Shown here: positions 5,992-6,684 of the stretch, in pieces
Position numbering within the stretch: the stretch's first letter is position 1
Layout: every line of letters starts with the position of its first letter
NCBI GenBank assembly: GCA_036562265.1
Contig: DATCKS010000491.1
Location: forward strand, 1-6,684
DNA: 6,684 nucleotides
Direction of reading: 5' to 3'
Source of the DNA: DASVDK01 sp036562265 [NCBI: Thermodesulfobacteriota bacterium]
GTDB lineage: Bacteria; DASVDK01
The notes under the pieces: model-generated
The model's input: the letters and a program-made list of their open reading frames with translations, nothing else
The model's database searches: none
Told to the model about the DNA's origin: nothing
Translations under genes and position numbers: made by a program

Positions 5992-6581
5992 GCTTCGCCA
6001 TCTGGATCACCGGTCCCCCCGGGTCGGGCAAGAGCACCATCGCGCGGGAGGCCGCGCGGCGCCTCGCCGCGGCGGGCCGTCCGGTGCGCGTCCTCGAACT
6101 CGACGAGGTCCGCAAGGTCGTCACGCCGGCGCCCACGTACAGCGAGGCGGAGCGGGACATCGTGTACCGGGCGCTCGCGTACATGGCGAAGCTCCTGGTC
6201 GAGGTCGGCCAGCCGGTCATCGTCGACGCGACGGCCCACCGGCGCGCCTGGCGGGACCTCGCGCGCCGTCTCGTCCCGCGGTTCGCCGAGGTCGAGCTCG
6301 ACTGCCCGCTCGAGGTCCGGGCGGCGCGCGAGCGGAGCCGGCGCGAGGGACACGCCCCTCGCGGCATCTACGCGCGCGCGGAGGAGCCGGGGGCGACCGT
6401 GCCGGGTGTGAACGTCCCCTACGAGTCGTCGGCCGCGCCCGAGCTTCGCCTCGACACCGCCGGGACCGACCTCGAGCAGCAGGTGGAGGCCGTCGTGGGC
6501 CTCGCGCGCCGTCTCGATCCGGAGTCGGGCGCGGGCGAGCCGTCGCCCGCCCCGCGCGCCCCCGAACGCCGGGACGCGTGA
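5988..6581 (+). CDS. CysC-like (adenylylsulfate kinase family) P-loop kinase
   Basis: A 197-residue P-loop kinase. Walker A is GPPGSGKST (9-17). The order of motifs follows APS kinase: LELDEVRKV (37-45), YSEAERD (51-57), VIVDATAHRRAWR (77-89), LDCPLEV (104-110), GIYARA (126-131), PGVNVPYE (139-146) and PELRLDT (151-157). APS kinase makes PAPS from adenylylsulfate and ATP. Here, however, the FISP-type block reads DATAHRR, the FTGID block reads VPGVN, and the segment before GIYARA is lengthened and Arg-rich. The true substrate may therefore differ. No sulfate assimilation gene is adjacent. The last 20 residues, rich in Pro, Arg and Glu, look disordered. The GTG at 5988 overlaps the upstream stop by 4 bases and follows GAGGG (5977-5981) at 6 bases; it places the first strand directly at the N-terminus. 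Databases would likely label this adenylyl-sulfate kinase, which I regard as only family-level. Confidence 0.85.
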   Translation: MSFAIWITGPPGSGKSTIAREAARRLAAAGRPVRVLELDEVRKVVTPAPTYSEAERDIVYRALAYMAKLLVEVGQPVIVDATAHRRAWRDLARRLVPRFAEVELDCPLEVRAARERSRREGHAPRGIYARAEEPGATVPGVNVPYESSAAPELRLDTAGTDLEQQVEAVVGLARRLDPESGAGEPSPAPRAPERRDA

Positions 6582-6596
6582 GGGCGGCGCCGGGCG

Positions 6597-6684
6597 TCAG
6601 GCCGCCCGTTGCCGGGCCGCGGCGAGCGGCAGCCGCACGACGAAGACGCTCCCCCGGCCCGGCCCGTCGCTCTCCGCCCATACC
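6597..6684 (-). CDS. C-terminal end of a sensor histidine kinase (partial)
   Basis: On the minus strand, entering from the right edge, one frame reads VWAESDGPGRGSVFVVRLPL followed by a short Ala/Arg tail and TGA (stop at 6599-6597). Only 28 codons are in the window. W-x-E-S-x-G-x-G-x-G-S-x-F-x-V-x-L-P is the last strand and G2-box ending of the HATPase_c domain of histidine kinases. The protein appears to finish right after this ATPase domain, with no receiver attached at its C-terminus. It converges on the CysC-like gene, with 15 bases between the two stops. The sensor domain and any partner regulator lie to the right. Confidence 0.85.
   Translation of the reverse strand, partial: VWAESDGPGRGSVFVVRLPLAAARQRAA

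Noticed and set aside
1-6581. A single sulfur locus joining the SAM riboswitch with the CysC-like kinase
   Set aside because: They are nearly 6 kb apart on opposite strands with unrelated genes between, and no sulfate assimilation gene is visible.
1-6684. tRNA, rRNA, CRISPR array, insertion sequence or attachment site
   Set aside because: No regularly spaced repeats, transposase motifs, terminal repeats or tRNA-like cloverleaf were seen on either strand by eye.

Overview
The window is very GC-rich, densely packed bacterial chromosome: intergenic gaps are short, coding frames have G/C in most third positions, GTG starts occur, and adjacent genes overlap. The mix of an S-box (SAM-I) leader, a UspA protein, a DUF6335-like protein and a GGDEF regulator fits a high-GC environmental lineage such as Chloroflexota or Actinomycetota. 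That placement is inference from composition and gene content; no marker gene is present. Nothing looks like a mobile element, prophage, CRISPR array or plasmid.

Left part. On the minus strand, bases 1-85 hold most of a SAM-I (S-box) riboswitch whose regulated gene lies off the left edge; a TTGACA box about 60 bases upstream may be its promoter. A DUF1445 / D-glutamate cyclase-family gene (200-982, minus) follows. It is divergent from a GGDEF response regulator (1090-1980, plus), which keeps every visible catalytic motif of a diguanylate cyclase but has a degenerate receiver pocket. A perfect 16-base inverted repeat sits in the divergent gap.

Middle part. After a 235-base gap comes a likely operon on the plus strand: a universal stress protein (2216-2698), a zinc-dependent medium-chain alcohol dehydrogenase (2703-3752, 4 bases after the usp stop) and an OsmC-family protein (3786-4241). 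Together they look like a stress/redox set. A 284-base non-coding gap with a strong GC hairpin follows.

Right part. A second tightly packed set comes next: a DUF6335-like small protein (4526-4891), an aminoglycoside-phosphotransferase-fold kinase (4882-5991, 10-base overlap) and a CysC-like P-loop kinase (5988-6581, 4-base GTGA overlap). The two overlapping kinases of different folds, apparently translationally coupled, have no recognisable substrate and are the most interesting part of the window. On the opposite strand, the last 28 codons of a sensor histidine kinase enter from the right edge and end 15 bases from the CysC-like gene.

Taken together, the window reads as a signalling and stress neighbourhood (c-di-GMP, Usp, OsmC, histidine kinase) with two small-molecule kinases of unknown target.
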